Source: Cryptosporangium aurantiacum (GTDB lineage: Bacteria; Actinomycetota; Actinomycetes; Mycobacteriales; Cryptosporangiaceae). From it: a stretch of DNA of 64,000 nt. Shown here one piece after another: positions 39,296-48,057 of the stretch. The stretch lies in assembly GCF_900143005.1 (NCBI RefSeq), contig NZ_FRCS01000003.1, positions 1-64,000 on the forward strand, read 5' to 3'. The notes under the pieces are model-generated. The model saw nothing but the letters and a program-made list of their open reading frames with translations, was not told the DNA's origin and ran no database searches. Every line of letters starts with the position of its first letter. The first letter of the stretch is position 1. A program made the position numbers and the translations under genes.

Positions 39296-40153
39296 ATGGA
39301 GCTGCGCGAGATACCCGGCGCGTGGAAGCCGGAACCGGTCGAGGACGAACAGGTCCTGGATCCGGCCGCCGGAGCCGCGGCGGCCGGGCTCTGGAACCAG
39401 CCGCCGCCGGGCGAGCACGTGCCACCGCTCTGGCACTGGTTCCACTTCCTGGACTGGCCGCCGCACTCCGCGCTGGGCGCCGACGGCCACCCCCGTGTCG
39501 GTGTGTTCCTGCCACCGGTCGACGACCGGCGCCGGATGTTCGCGGGTGGGCGCTGGACCCGGGAACGGCCGCTGCGCTACGGCGTCGCGACGCAGCGCCG
39601 CCGCGCGCTCGTCTCCACCCGCACCACCAGCGGGCGTACCGGCGAGCTGCTGTTCGTCACCGTGCTCACCGAACTGAGCCAGGACGGCCGGACCTGTGTC
39701 TCGGAGGAGCAGGACCTCGTCTACCGCAGCGGGCCGTCCGCCGTCGACCTGCGCGGGACGCCGCTCGCCACCACCGCGCCCGCCGAGGACGGGCTGCGGC
39801 TCCACCCCGACGCGACGCTGCTGTTCCGGATGAGCGCGCTGACCGGCAACCACCACCGGATCCACTACGACCACCCGTACGCGGTCGGCGTCGAGCACTA
39901 CCCGGGGCTGGTCGTGCACGGCCCGCTCCTCGTGCTGCACCTGGCCGAGACGCTCCGCCGGGCGTCGTCCCCGACGCCGGACGCGCTCGAGTTCCGCCTG
40001 CACGCGCCGGCGTTCGCAGGCGAGCCGCTCGTGGCCGCGACCGGCCCGGAACCCGGCGCGCTGCGGCTGGCCAGCGGGCGGAATGCGGCCCACGTCACCG
40101 CCGCGGCTCGTTGGCGCACCGCGGCCGGTGTCGCGGCTACAGTCCGCCCATGA
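39296..40153 (+). CDS. MaoC/FAS1-type dehydratase (mesaconyl-CoA hydratase-like)
   Basis: A 285-residue hot-dog-fold protein with an N-terminal MaoC-like half and a C-terminal half with the hydratase 2 signature region FRMSALTGNHHRIHYDHPYAV and GLVVHGPLLVLHLAE. The His-x-x-x-x-x-Asp/Asn pairing looks intact (HYDHPYA). Relatives are HTD2-like or mesaconyl-C4-CoA hydratases. ATG 39296 follows a leaderless-type -10. The stop overlaps the GntR gene by ATGA. Probable substrate: an unsaturated acyl-CoA produced by the divergently encoded dehydrogenase. Confidence 0.85.
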   Translation: MELREIPGAWKPEPVEDEQVLDPAAGAAAAGLWNQPPPGEHVPPLWHWFHFLDWPPHSALGADGHPRVGVFLPPVDDRRRMFAGGRWTRERPLRYGVATQRRRALVSTRTTSGRTGELLFVTVLTELSQDGRTCVSEEQDLVYRSGPSAVDLRGTPLATTAPAEDGLRLHPDATLLFRMSALTGNHHRIHYDHPYAVGVEHYPGLVVHGPLLVLHLAETLRRASSPTPDALEFRLHAPAFAGEPLVAATGPEPGALRLASGRNAAHVTAAARWRTAAGVAATVRP

Positions 40154-40839
40154 CCCAACCCCCGGGGCGCCGGATCCGGATGCGGCTGTCCGACGAGGTC
40201 GCCGACTACGTACGGGAGCGCATCGTCCTCGGCCGGATCCGCCCCGGCGACTACGTCCGGCCGGAGAAGATCGCCGAGGAGCTCGACCTGAGCGCGACGC
40301 CCGCGCGGGAGGGACTGCTCACGCTCCAGGCCGAGGGTTTCCTGCGGGTGGTGCCACGCCGGGGTTTTGTCGCCGAAGGGCTGTCGCCCACCGACGTCGA
40401 GGACATCTTCGTCGGCCAGGCGTTGCTCGCCGGGGAGCTGACCGCGCGGGCCGCTGCCCGGCTCACGCCCGCGGAGGTCGGCGAGCTCGCCGAGTTGCAG
40501 ACCGGGATCGAGGTCGCCGCCGACGGCGGCGACCTCTCGACCGTGCAGGAACTCAACGACCGCTTCCACCGCGCGGTCTACCGTGCCGCCGACGCTCCGC
40601 GTCTGCTGCGCCTGCTGAAGCAGACGCTCGGCTACGCGCCCCGCCTGCTCTGGACGACGGTCGAGGGCTGGCCCGAGCTCACCGTGCACGACCATCGCGA
40701 CGTCATCGCCGCGCTCGAACAGCGCGATGCCGACGCCGCCCGCCGCGCCATGCACGACCATCTCGTCGCGGCAGGCACCGTCCTCGCCACCCGCCTCCGC
40801 GCAGCCGCCGCGGCTCCCCCACCGGGAGCGGACACCTAG
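40150..40839 (+). CDS. GntR/FCD-family regulator
   Basis: A 229-residue regulator. The winged helix shows RPGDYVRPEKIAEELDLSATPAREGLLTLQAEGFLRVVPRRGF; its core is EELDLSATPAREGLL. The FCD domain carries LNDRFHRAVYRAA and HDHRDVIAALEQRDADAARRAM, the metal-binding His set. ATG 40150 overlaps the preceding stop (ATGA), so it is in the operon with the MaoC-like gene and probably controls the 39271-39295 promoter. Confidence 0.92.
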   Translation: MTQPPGRRIRMRLSDEVADYVRERIVLGRIRPGDYVRPEKIAEELDLSATPAREGLLTLQAEGFLRVVPRRGFVAEGLSPTDVEDIFVGQALLAGELTARAAARLTPAEVGELAELQTGIEVAADGGDLSTVQELNDRFHRAVYRAADAPRLLRLLKQTLGYAPRLLWTTVEGWPELTVHDHRDVIAALEQRDADAARRAMHDHLVAAGTVLATRLRAAAAAPPPGADT

Positions 40840-40879
40840 TTTCCCCACCGACCCGAGCAGGCGCGTGGGAGCATGAGCC

Positions 40880-41371
40880 GTGACCGAGGAGACTCCCCCG
40901 TACGGGTTGCGCTGGGCGATCAAGCGCTCGTTCGTCGACTACGTCCGCCGCATGCCCGACGGCAAAGGCTTCGTGAGCGCAGGCGCGTTCCCGGCCGGAC
41001 CACACGACATCGTTTTCCCCCCGGAGGCGGCAGGCCGGCGCACCGCCCCGGACGGCACCGCCGAGCGGTACTGGACCTTCCACGGCGACGTCCGCTTCAG
41101 CGGCCACTTCGGGATGCTTTTCGTGCAGTTCGCCGAGCCGCGGATCGACCTGCGCGGCGAGCAGGGTGAGCTGAGTATCGCCGACGGTTCCGAGCGCCTC
41201 TCGCTCGCCACGCTCCGGATCGCGCCGGTGCCGACCGACGAGGACGTCGAGCTCTGGGCCGGCACCGAGGTCGCGCTCACCGAGTCGGGCGCCGGTCTGT
41301 TCAACGACGTCTATCCGGTGGGTGAGCAGCTCGAGGACCTGCTGATCACGCTGCCGGTCACCACGGAGTGA
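40880..41371 (+). CDS. HtaA-domain protein without signal peptide
   Basis: A 163-residue protein made of one HtaA domain. GTG 40880; YGLRWAIKRSFVDYVRRMPDG is the typical HtaA start, followed by ERYWTFHGDVRFSGHFGMLFVQFAEPRIDL. HtaA domains bind hemin and are normally on secreted or cell-wall proteins of Corynebacterium-like and other actinobacteria. Here there is no signal peptide, membrane helix or LPXTG motif, so it is predicted cytoplasmic. The heme-ligand Tyr region YWTFHGDVRF is preserved. Role unclear: intracellular heme handling is inferred from the domain only. Confidence 0.85.
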   Translation: MTEETPPYGLRWAIKRSFVDYVRRMPDGKGFVSAGAFPAGPHDIVFPPEAAGRRTAPDGTAERYWTFHGDVRFSGHFGMLFVQFAEPRIDLRGEQGELSIADGSERLSLATLRIAPVPTDEDVELWAGTEVALTESGAGLFNDVYPVGEQLEDLLITLPVTTE

Positions 41372-41391
41372 CCGCGGCCGGGATCCCGGCG

Positions 41392-43908
41392 TCACTCAGT
41401 CGCTAGCGCGCGGAGGACGTCGACCCTGGCCGCGCGGCGGCCCGGCAGCGCCGCGGCGAGCAGGCTCGCCAGCACCGCGCCACCCGCGCACGCGACGAGC
41501 AGCGCGACGGGCACGTCGGTCGCCGACAGGTTGAGGGCACGGGTCGTGGCCCAGCCCACCAGCGACCCGAGCGCGAGGCCGATCACCGCACCGGTGGCGG
41601 CGACGGTGGCCGCCTCCCAGCAGAGCATCGCCCGGATCTGGCGCCGCTGCATTCCGACCACGCGCAGCAGGCCGATCTCGCGGACGCGTTCGAGCACCGA
41701 CAGCGCGAGCGTGTTGGCGATGCCGAACAGCGCGATCACGATCATCAGCCCGAACAGGCTGAAGTAGACCCGCAGCGCCGGGTCGAGGTCGGCGGCCAGC
41801 TGCCCGCGCAGCTCGGCCCGGCTGGTGATCTCGACGGTCGGGTGGCCGGCGAGTGAGCGTCCGATGGCTGTGCGCGCTCTGTCGGGTGGAACGCCGTCGC
41901 GCAGCGACGCGTAGACCGTCGTGACCCCCGGGTCACCGATGAGCCGCCGGAAGTCGGCCGGCGTGATCACCGCGTCGAAGTCGGCGATCCGGGAAGCGAC
42001 CAGGTCACCGAAGCCGGACGTGTCGTAGATCGCCCGGACGACGAACGTCCGCTCGCTGTCGCCGGCGCCCCGTACCCGCACGGACGACCCGACCGTCACC
42101 CCCCGTTCCCGGGCGACGCTGCGCCGCAGCGCGATGCCGCCGTCCGTCACGTCGGCCAGGTTGCCGTTCAACGCCAGCGTCGCCGCGAGCCGGGAAGGGT
42201 CCACCCCGACGAGGCCGATCCCGGCGGCCTCCCGGTCGCGGGCGGTCAGCTCGGCGTCCGCGGACTGGATCGCGGCCACGACCGCCACCTCGGGCAACGC
42301 CTCCAGCCGGCGCGGCACGGCCGGGCTCATCGACGCGTCGGGGCTGAACGCCCGCGCCTGGAAGTCGGCGCGGAACGCGTGATCAAAACCGCCGGTGGCC
42401 GACGCACGGCTGCCTGCCGCCAGCGTCGTGAGGAAACCGACCAGCGCCAGCCCGATCACCAGCGGCAGGACGGTCGCCGCTGTCCGGCGCGGGCTGCGCA
42501 CCGCGTTCTCTGCCGCGAGCCGCCCTGCGACGCCGCGGCCGGGGTGGATCAGCCGGCCCACCAGCCGCGCGATCGGCGGCGTCGATACCGGACCGAGCAC
42601 CAGCACCCCGACGACGGTGAGCCCGGCACCGACCCGGACCAACGCATCCGCGGCCGGGTCGGCCAGCCCACCGGCCAGCAGCAGACCGATCCCGCAGAGG
42701 CTCGCGAGACCACCCACGATCGCGCGCACCCGACGGACCCGGCGGTCCAGGACGTACACCTCACCCCGCAGCGCCGCGATCGGCGGCACCCGGGTCGCGC
42801 GCCGGGCCGGACCCCACGCCGAGATCAGCGCGGTGACGACGCCGACCGCCAGCGTGATCGCGACCGTGCGCGGCAGGAGCCGCGGCATGCGCCCGGTGAC
42901 GTCGACCGGCACCGCACCGGCTGCCTCCAGGAGCGCGGCGACACCCCAGCCGATCGCCACACCGAGCACCAGCCCGCCCAGCGACGCCACCGTGCCGACG
43001 ATCGCCGCCTCCAGCAGCACCGCGCGGCGCAGCTGGCGGCGTTGCGCCCCGACGCAACGCAGCAGGGCCAGCTCGCGAGCCCGGGACGCCAGGACGATCG
43101 TGTACGTGTTGCGGATCAGGAAGGCACCGATGAACAGCGCGACCAGGCTCGCGATCAGGAAGATCGTGGTGAAGAGCGGGTCGGGTTCGGCGGCGCTGTC
43201 CACTTCGGCCTGCAGCTCAGACCCGGTGATCACCGGGTACTGCTCTCCGACGACTGCTGACACCCGGTCCCGCAGCACCCGCTCGTCGGTTCCCGGCGTC
43301 CCGCGCACTTCGACGAAACTGACCAGGCCGGGGCGGGCGAGCAGGTCCCTGGCGGCGCTCGGGTGGACGCCGACGAACGCGGCGCCCGGCTGCTCCGGCG
43401 GATCGAGCAACCCCACGACCGTGACGGGTTCCGGCAGGCTCGCCGAGCTGACGATCCGGATCTCGTCGCCCACGCGGTAGCGCTCCGACGCGGCCGTGGC
43501 CGGGTCGATGACCACCTCCCCCGGCCGGGCAGGCACCCGTCCGGCGCGCAGGCTGTCGTCGAACGACGCGTCGATCGTCCGGGCCATCGGGTCACGGCCC
43601 GCGACCGGATGGCCGTCGCGTCCGAGGATCTGTGCGACGCCGACGACGACGCCCGTGGTCGAGGCCACCCCCTCGACGCGCTCCAACCGATCCATCAGCG
43701 CCGCCGGCACCGGTTCGTCCCCGTCGTGTCCGACCACGACGTCGACGCCGCGCGGACGGTGGTGCGCGCTCGCGTCGGCGGCCGCCCGCCAGGTGTCGAT
43801 CACGACGAACGTGGCGGCGACCAGGCTCACCCCGAGCGTGATCGCGAGGGCGGTCAGCAGCAGGCGTCCTTTGTGGGCCCGGACGCTGGACAGGACGTAC
43901 CGCAGCAT
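41392..43908 (-). CDS. FtsX-like ABC transporter permease, no ATPase nearby
   Basis: An 838-residue MacB/FtsX-type protein. ATG 43908 follows GGAGGTGG; MLRYVLSSVRAHKGRLLLTALAITLGVSLVAA is the first transmembrane segment and amphipathic start. A large extracellular domain follows, then three transmembrane helices with NTYTIVLASRARELALLRCVGAQRRQLRR as the FtsX coupling segment. A second half repeats the design (NTLALSVLERVREIGLLRVVGM). So it is a fused two-repeat permease that could work as a dimer alone. The ATPase gene that normally precedes it is not present; the neighbour is a divergent sensor kinase. Confidence 0.92.
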   Translation of the reverse strand: MLRYVLSSVRAHKGRLLLTALAITLGVSLVAATFVVIDTWRAAADASAHHRPRGVDVVVGHDGDEPVPAALMDRLERVEGVASTTGVVVGVAQILGRDGHPVAGRDPMARTIDASFDDSLRAGRVPARPGEVVIDPATAASERYRVGDEIRIVSSASLPEPVTVVGLLDPPEQPGAAFVGVHPSAARDLLARPGLVSFVEVRGTPGTDERVLRDRVSAVVGEQYPVITGSELQAEVDSAAEPDPLFTTIFLIASLVALFIGAFLIRNTYTIVLASRARELALLRCVGAQRRQLRRAVLLEAAIVGTVASLGGLVLGVAIGWGVAALLEAAGAVPVDVTGRMPRLLPRTVAITLAVGVVTALISAWGPARRATRVPPIAALRGEVYVLDRRVRRVRAIVGGLASLCGIGLLLAGGLADPAADALVRVGAGLTVVGVLVLGPVSTPPIARLVGRLIHPGRGVAGRLAAENAVRSPRRTAATVLPLVIGLALVGFLTTLAAGSRASATGGFDHAFRADFQARAFSPDASMSPAVPRRLEALPEVAVVAAIQSADAELTARDREAAGIGLVGVDPSRLAATLALNGNLADVTDGGIALRRSVARERGVTVGSSVRVRGAGDSERTFVVRAIYDTSGFGDLVASRIADFDAVITPADFRRLIGDPGVTTVYASLRDGVPPDRARTAIGRSLAGHPTVEITSRAELRGQLAADLDPALRVYFSLFGLMIVIALFGIANTLALSVLERVREIGLLRVVGMQRRQIRAMLCWEAATVAATGAVIGLALGSLVGWATTRALNLSATDVPVALLVACAGGAVLASLLAAALPGRRAARVDVLRALATE

Positions 43909-44060
43909 GGCTACGCCACCTCCGGCAGGCTCTTCGGGTCGCTCATGGCCCCAACCTGGCGGCCCGGGCCAGGGCCGGACATCCGGTGGGCCGCTGCCGG
44001 ACTTCGGGACAACCGGGCGGGGCTGCCGGGTGTGGCGGCGCAGCCCGGTCCGGCACGCTG

Positions 44061-45332
44061 GTGAGCGTGGCGCGGTTACTGCGACGGTGGTACGGCAGAC
44101 GGACGTGGGGCCGACTGCTGTATGCGGTGCTGGGCGTCCCGCTGGCCGTGATCGGCTTCGTCTCCGCGCTGGTCGTGCTCGTTCCCGGCGTGCTCCTGTC
44201 GCTGACGCCGATCGGGCTGCCCTGGCTGGCCGTCGGCCTGCGCGGCGCCCGGGATCTCGCCGCCCTGCACCGGGAACTGTCCCGGCGGCTGCTCGGTGAA
44301 CCCCTCGAGCCCCCACCGGCGGTGGTTCGGGGACGCGGGATCGTGGACTGGGTCCGGGCCGGGCTGACCGACGCCGCCGGCTGGCGCGCGCTCGCCTACC
44401 TGATCGGAAAGTCTCCGGTCGCGCTGGTGCTCGGCGCGGCCGCGGCGTTGACCTGGGCGTACGGGATCGCCTTCGCGTCCTATCCGGTCTGGAGCCGGTT
44501 CGTGGTCTTCCCCTCCGAGACCGACGAGCACGGCACCCACCTGGTGACCCCGACCTTCGGCGACTGGTCGATGCCGGAGTGGCTGTACGTCCCCACGGTG
44601 GGCGTCGTCGGCCTACTCCTGCTCCTCGCCGCCCCCTGGATCACCCGGGGGCTGCTCTGGCCGGAGCGGCTCCTGGCCAGAACGCTGCTGCGGCCCACCC
44701 GCGCCGACACGCTGCGCCAGGCCCACGCGCAGGCGATGGACGACTCCGCCGCGCGGCTGCGGCGGATCGAACGAGACCTCCACGACGGCGCCCAGGCCCA
44801 ACTCGTCACACTGGCGCTCGAGCTGGGGCTCGCCAAGGACGAGCTGGCCGAGGGTGACCCCGCGGCGGCCCTGGCGCTGGTGGACACCGCACACCAGGGC
44901 GCCAAGCAGGCCCTCGTCGAACTGCGTGACCTGGTGCGCGGGATCCACCCGCCGGTGCTCGACACCGGGCTGGGGCCCGCACTGCAGACGCTGTCGGCGC
45001 GCAGCCCCGTCCCGGTGGAGCTGGACGTCCAGCTGCCGGACCGCCCGTCACCGGCGATCGAGACCATCGCCTACTTCACCGCCGCCGAACTCCTGGTCAA
45101 CGTCGCGAAACACAGCAGAGCACGCGCAGCGGCCCTGTCGCTGACCGCCGTGCGGCCGGGCTGGCTGCGGCTCACCGTGCGCGACGACGGAACCGGCGGC
45201 GCCCGGCGGACGCCGGCCGGCGGTCTGGCCGGCCTGACCCACCGGGTCGGCACGGTCGACGGCACGCTGGAGCTCGTCAGCCCGCCCGGCGGCCCTACGG
45301 TGGTCACTGTGGAACTCCCGGTGCGTGCCTGA
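44061..45332 (+). CDS. Sensor histidine kinase (NarL-type partner)
   Basis: A 423-residue membrane kinase. GTG 44061 (MSVARLLRRW), GTG 44067 also possible. Four hydrophobic segments: LLYAVLGVPLAVIGFVSALVVLV region, a second near residue 125 and a third ahead of WITRGLLWPE. The DHp helix is ERDLHDGAQAQLVTLALEL (HisKA_3) and the ATPase box includes ELLVNVAKHS, VRDDGTGG and GGLAGLTHRV. It senses an unknown envelope signal and phosphorylates the next gene's product; the stop overlaps that gene by TGATG. Confidence 0.93.
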   Translation: MSVARLLRRWYGRRTWGRLLYAVLGVPLAVIGFVSALVVLVPGVLLSLTPIGLPWLAVGLRGARDLAALHRELSRRLLGEPLEPPPAVVRGRGIVDWVRAGLTDAAGWRALAYLIGKSPVALVLGAAAALTWAYGIAFASYPVWSRFVVFPSETDEHGTHLVTPTFGDWSMPEWLYVPTVGVVGLLLLLAAPWITRGLLWPERLLARTLLRPTRADTLRQAHAQAMDDSAARLRRIERDLHDGAQAQLVTLALELGLAKDELAEGDPAAALALVDTAHQGAKQALVELRDLVRGIHPPVLDTGLGPALQTLSARSPVPVELDVQLPDRPSPAIETIAYFTAAELLVNVAKHSRARAAALSLTAVRPGWLRLTVRDDGTGGARRTPAGGLAGLTHRVGTVDGTLELVSPPGGPTVVTVELPVRA

Positions 45333-45976
45333 TGCGGGTCGTCGTCGCCGAGGACTCGGCGCTGCTCCGTGACGGCCTCGTGCACCTGCTCCAGCGGCGC
45401 GGCCACGACGTCGTAGCGGCGGTCGCCGACGCCGACGCGCTGCTCGCCGCGGTCGCCGCGCACCGGCCGGACATCGCGGTGGTCGACGTCCGCATGCCCC
45501 CCACCCATACCGACGAGGGGCTCCGCGCCGCCCTGACGCTGCGCCAGGATCATCCCGACGTGGCGGTGCTCGTGCTCTCCCAGTACATCGAGACCCGCTA
45601 CGCCACCCAGCTGCTGTCCGGGCGGTGCGAGGGCATCGGCTACCTGCTGAAGGACCGGGTGGCCGACGTCGGCGACTTCCTCGACGCGCTGACCCGGGTC
45701 GCCGGCGGGGCGACCGTGCTCGACCCGGAAGTCGTCAGCCAGATCCTCGGGGCGAGCCGCCGGGTGTTCGCGCTGGAAACGCTCACCGCGCGCGAACGGC
45801 AGGTGCTCGGGCTGATGGCCGAGGGACGGTCGAACTCCGCGATCGCGGGTGCGCTCGCGGTGAGTCCCGCGTCGGTGGAGAAGTACGTGACGAGCATCTT
45901 CGTCAAGCTCGGCCTGCCGCCGTCGGACAGTGACCACCGACGCGTGCTGGCCGTGCTGCGCTACCTGGATTCGTAG
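45332..45976 (+). CDS. NarL/FixJ-type response regulator
   Basis: A 214-residue LuxR-type regulator. The receiver begins MRVVVAEDSALLRDGL, the phospho-Asp is in IAVVDVRMP, and LVLSQYIETRYA and LLKDRVADVGDF complete it. The C-terminal helix-turn-helix is LTARERQVLGLMAEGRSNSAIAGALAVSPASVEKYV-like, with the recognition core SNSAIAGALAVSPASVEKYV. ATG 45332 overlaps the kinase stop. It probably regulates the adjacent divergent FtsX-type permease. Confidence 0.93.
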   Translation: MRVVVAEDSALLRDGLVHLLQRRGHDVVAAVADADALLAAVAAHRPDIAVVDVRMPPTHTDEGLRAALTLRQDHPDVAVLVLSQYIETRYATQLLSGRCEGIGYLLKDRVADVGDFLDALTRVAGGATVLDPEVVSQILGASRRVFALETLTARERQVLGLMAEGRSNSAIAGALAVSPASVEKYVTSIFVKLGLPPSDSDHRRVLAVLRYLDS

Positions 45977-46003
45977 CGCAGCACGGCGATCGCGTTCCGG
46001 CGG

Positions 46004-46354
46004 TTACTTGATCTGGCCGGCGAGGTCCGAGACGACGTCGATCAGCTGGTCCTTCGTCAGAACCTGATTGTGGGCCTCGAGGATCAGGACCCGCTTCTCC
46101 GGCAGCGCGATCCGCACCTCGGTGTAGTCGGCCTCCGCCGAGAAGCGCCAGTGCCGAACCGTCATCGCCTGGCCCTGCGGCCCCTTCCGTGAGACGCAGC
46201 CGCCGTCCTTCGTGCACGTGAGGGACCTGACCGCGTCGTTCTCGACGGCGTCGGCGGTGTGCCAGTCGCGGCACAGCAGAAACGCGCTGCGTCGCCAGCG
46301 GTCCATCCGCTCCTCGACGAAGGCCGTGAACCGTTCTTCGTCTGCTTTACGCAA
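46004..46354 (-). pseudogene. Chimeric remnant: SigE-family sigma N-terminus joined to an unrelated C-terminus
   Basis: From TTG 46354 the product reads LRKADEERFTAFVEERMDRW and RRSAFLLCRDWHTADAV, which is the start of SigE-family ECF sigma factors. It then changes abruptly to ENDAVRSLTCTKDGGCVSRKG and a C-terminal 60 residues (AMTVRHWRFSAEADYTEVRI, QLIDVVSDLAGQIK) that resembles the C-terminus of the small exported protein usually encoded next to such sigma factors. The sigma region 2 DNA-binding part and region 4 are missing. An internal deletion that fused two neighbouring genes is the best explanation. Confidence 0.6.
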
Positions 46355-46406
46355 GGCCGGGACTCCTGTCGGGCGAGAGATACCCGTACGACGGAGTGAT
46401 CGCGCC

Positions 46407-46544
46407 TCAGGGTTGCACGAGGTCGTCCGAGCGTCCGGCGGCCACCCGGGGCAGCCGCCTTCTTCGGACCCGGAGCCGGTCCAGCTCCGCCTGGAAGGCG
46501 GACCGGTCGACGACCGGGGGCAGGTTGGTCGTGGTGTCACTCAT
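46407..46544 (-). pseudogene. Truncated DUF899-family gene start
   Basis: A 45-residue ORF from ATG 46544, overlapping the MFS stop by ATGA. It reads NLPPVVDRSAFQAELDRLRV then RRRRLPRVAA and stops. DUF899 (thioredoxin-like) proteins begin with PPVVDRxxFQAELDxLRVREKAHTR and continue R-R-R-L-P-M-V. About 18 residues between the two parts have been deleted and the remainder of the ~230-residue protein is gone. Remnant only. Confidence 0.6.
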
Positions 46545-47995
46545 GACTGCTCCTTGGTTCCGAGGCAGGCTTCTTCACCCTGACGCTCCACCGACGAACT
46601 GAGCGACTCCGGATCGACATCGGCGAGCGGACGCTCCTCGACGCCCGCGAGCCCGACCCCGGCGGTGACCACGCCGAGAGCCGCGAGGAGGCCGATCAGC
46701 GCGAACGCGGCGTGGAAGCCGGCGAGACCGGATCGCGCCACGAGCACGGTCGACACCACCGCGACGCCCGCGGCGCCACCGATCTCCCGCATCGTCTCCA
46801 CGAGACCGGACGCCAGCCCCGACGCCGACCGCGACACGCCGGACAGCGCGCCGATCTGCAGCGCGGGGCCGCAGAACCCGAAACCCACCCCGACGAGCAG
46901 AAAGGCGGGCAGCAGGTCGGCGGGGTAGCCGGCGGCGGCCGGAATCCTCGTCAGCCACAGCGCTCCGGCGGTGACCAGCGAGAGCCCGCTGATCAGCACC
47001 CACCGCACCCCCGCCACGCCGACGAGCCGGCCGCCGACCACCGCAGCCACGAAGCTCGTCGCGGTCGTGGCCAGCCAGGCCACGCCGGTCCTCAGCGGCG
47101 AGTACCCGAGCGCCTGCTGCATCAGCAGCGAGCCGAGGAAGATGAACGAGAACAGCGCGCAGTACGCGAGAAACGCGGCGGCGTTCGCCGCGACCAGGCT
47201 TCGGTTGCGCCACGTCGCGGGAGGCACGAGCGGAGCAGCGGACCGTGCCTCGATCCGCGCGAACGCGACCAGGAGGCCGACCGCCGCGACGAACAGCGCC
47301 GCCGTGGACCCGGAGATCCACCCCTCGGTGGCGCCGTGGTGCAGCGCGTAGACGAACAGCAGCAGGCCGCCGGTCACCGCGGACGCCCCGGCCAGGTCGA
47401 GTCGCGCGGCGCGGTCACGGGCCTGATCCGGGGCGAGGAACAGGACGGCGGACACGACGAACACGACGCCGGCCGGGACGTTGAGGAGGAAGGCCCAGCG
47501 CCAGCCGGGCCCGGCGGTCAGCAGACCTCCGGCGACGACCCCCACCGACCCGGCCACTCCGGCCACTCCGCCGAAGATGCCGACCGCGCGGGCACGTTCC
47601 CGCCCCTCGGCGAACGTGACCGCGATCAGCGAGAGCGCGGCCGGCGCGACGAGCGCGGCGCCGAATCCCTGGAGGCCGCGCGCCGCGATCAGGACACCGG
47701 CCTGCTGCGCGGCGCCGGCCACGAACGACGCAGCGGTGAAGATCACGAGCCCGGCCAGGAAGACGCGCCGACGTCCCAGTTGGTCGGCCATCCGCCCGCC
47801 GACCAGGAGGAATCCGCCGAGCAGCAGGGCGTACGCGACGACCACCCACTGCAGCGCGCCCGGCCCGACGCCGAGATCGGATTGGATCGAGGGCAGCGCG
47901 ACGTTCACGATCGCGACGTCGAGGCCCACCATGGCCGTGGAGGCGCAGGCCAGGGCCAGTACGAGACCCCGCCGGGGCCTCTCGGTTCGTAACAT
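46541..47995 (-). CDS. MFS drug exporter (DHA2, 14-TMS type)
   Basis: A 484-residue EmrB/QacA-type transporter. ATG 47995 (MLRTERPRRGLVLALACAST). Signature segments: LDVAIVNVALPSIQSDLG, GGRMADQLGRRRVFLAG (motif A), LIAARGLQGFGAALVAPAALSL (motif C-like) and about 14 hydrophobic helices. It should export hydrophobic drugs by proton antiport. It lies 63 bases downstream of the ECF sigma factor gene on the same strand and may be its target. The frame upstream of 47995 is antisense coding noise. Confidence 0.92.
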   Translation of the reverse strand: MLRTERPRRGLVLALACASTAMVGLDVAIVNVALPSIQSDLGVGPGALQWVVVAYALLLGGFLLVGGRMADQLGRRRVFLAGLVIFTAASFVAGAAQQAGVLIAARGLQGFGAALVAPAALSLIAVTFAEGRERARAVGIFGGVAGVAGSVGVVAGGLLTAGPGWRWAFLLNVPAGVVFVVSAVLFLAPDQARDRAARLDLAGASAVTGGLLLFVYALHHGATEGWISGSTAALFVAAVGLLVAFARIEARSAAPLVPPATWRNRSLVAANAAAFLAYCALFSFIFLGSLLMQQALGYSPLRTGVAWLATTATSFVAAVVGGRLVGVAGVRWVLISGLSLVTAGALWLTRIPAAAGYPADLLPAFLLVGVGFGFCGPALQIGALSGVSRSASGLASGLVETMREIGGAAGVAVVSTVLVARSGLAGFHAAFALIGLLAALGVVTAGVGLAGVEERPLADVDPESLSSSVERQGEEACLGTKEQS

Positions 47996-48057
47996 CACAA
48001 GTTCCTTCGTCCGGTGGTTTCGCCCCACCGACGAAGGAGACGGTTCGGGATCGACAG

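Noticed and set aside
43911-43946. 11-codon ORF before the FtsX-like permease
   Set aside because: Its end contains the permease's ribosome-binding site and it has no start signal of its own; kept only as a comment under the permease finding.
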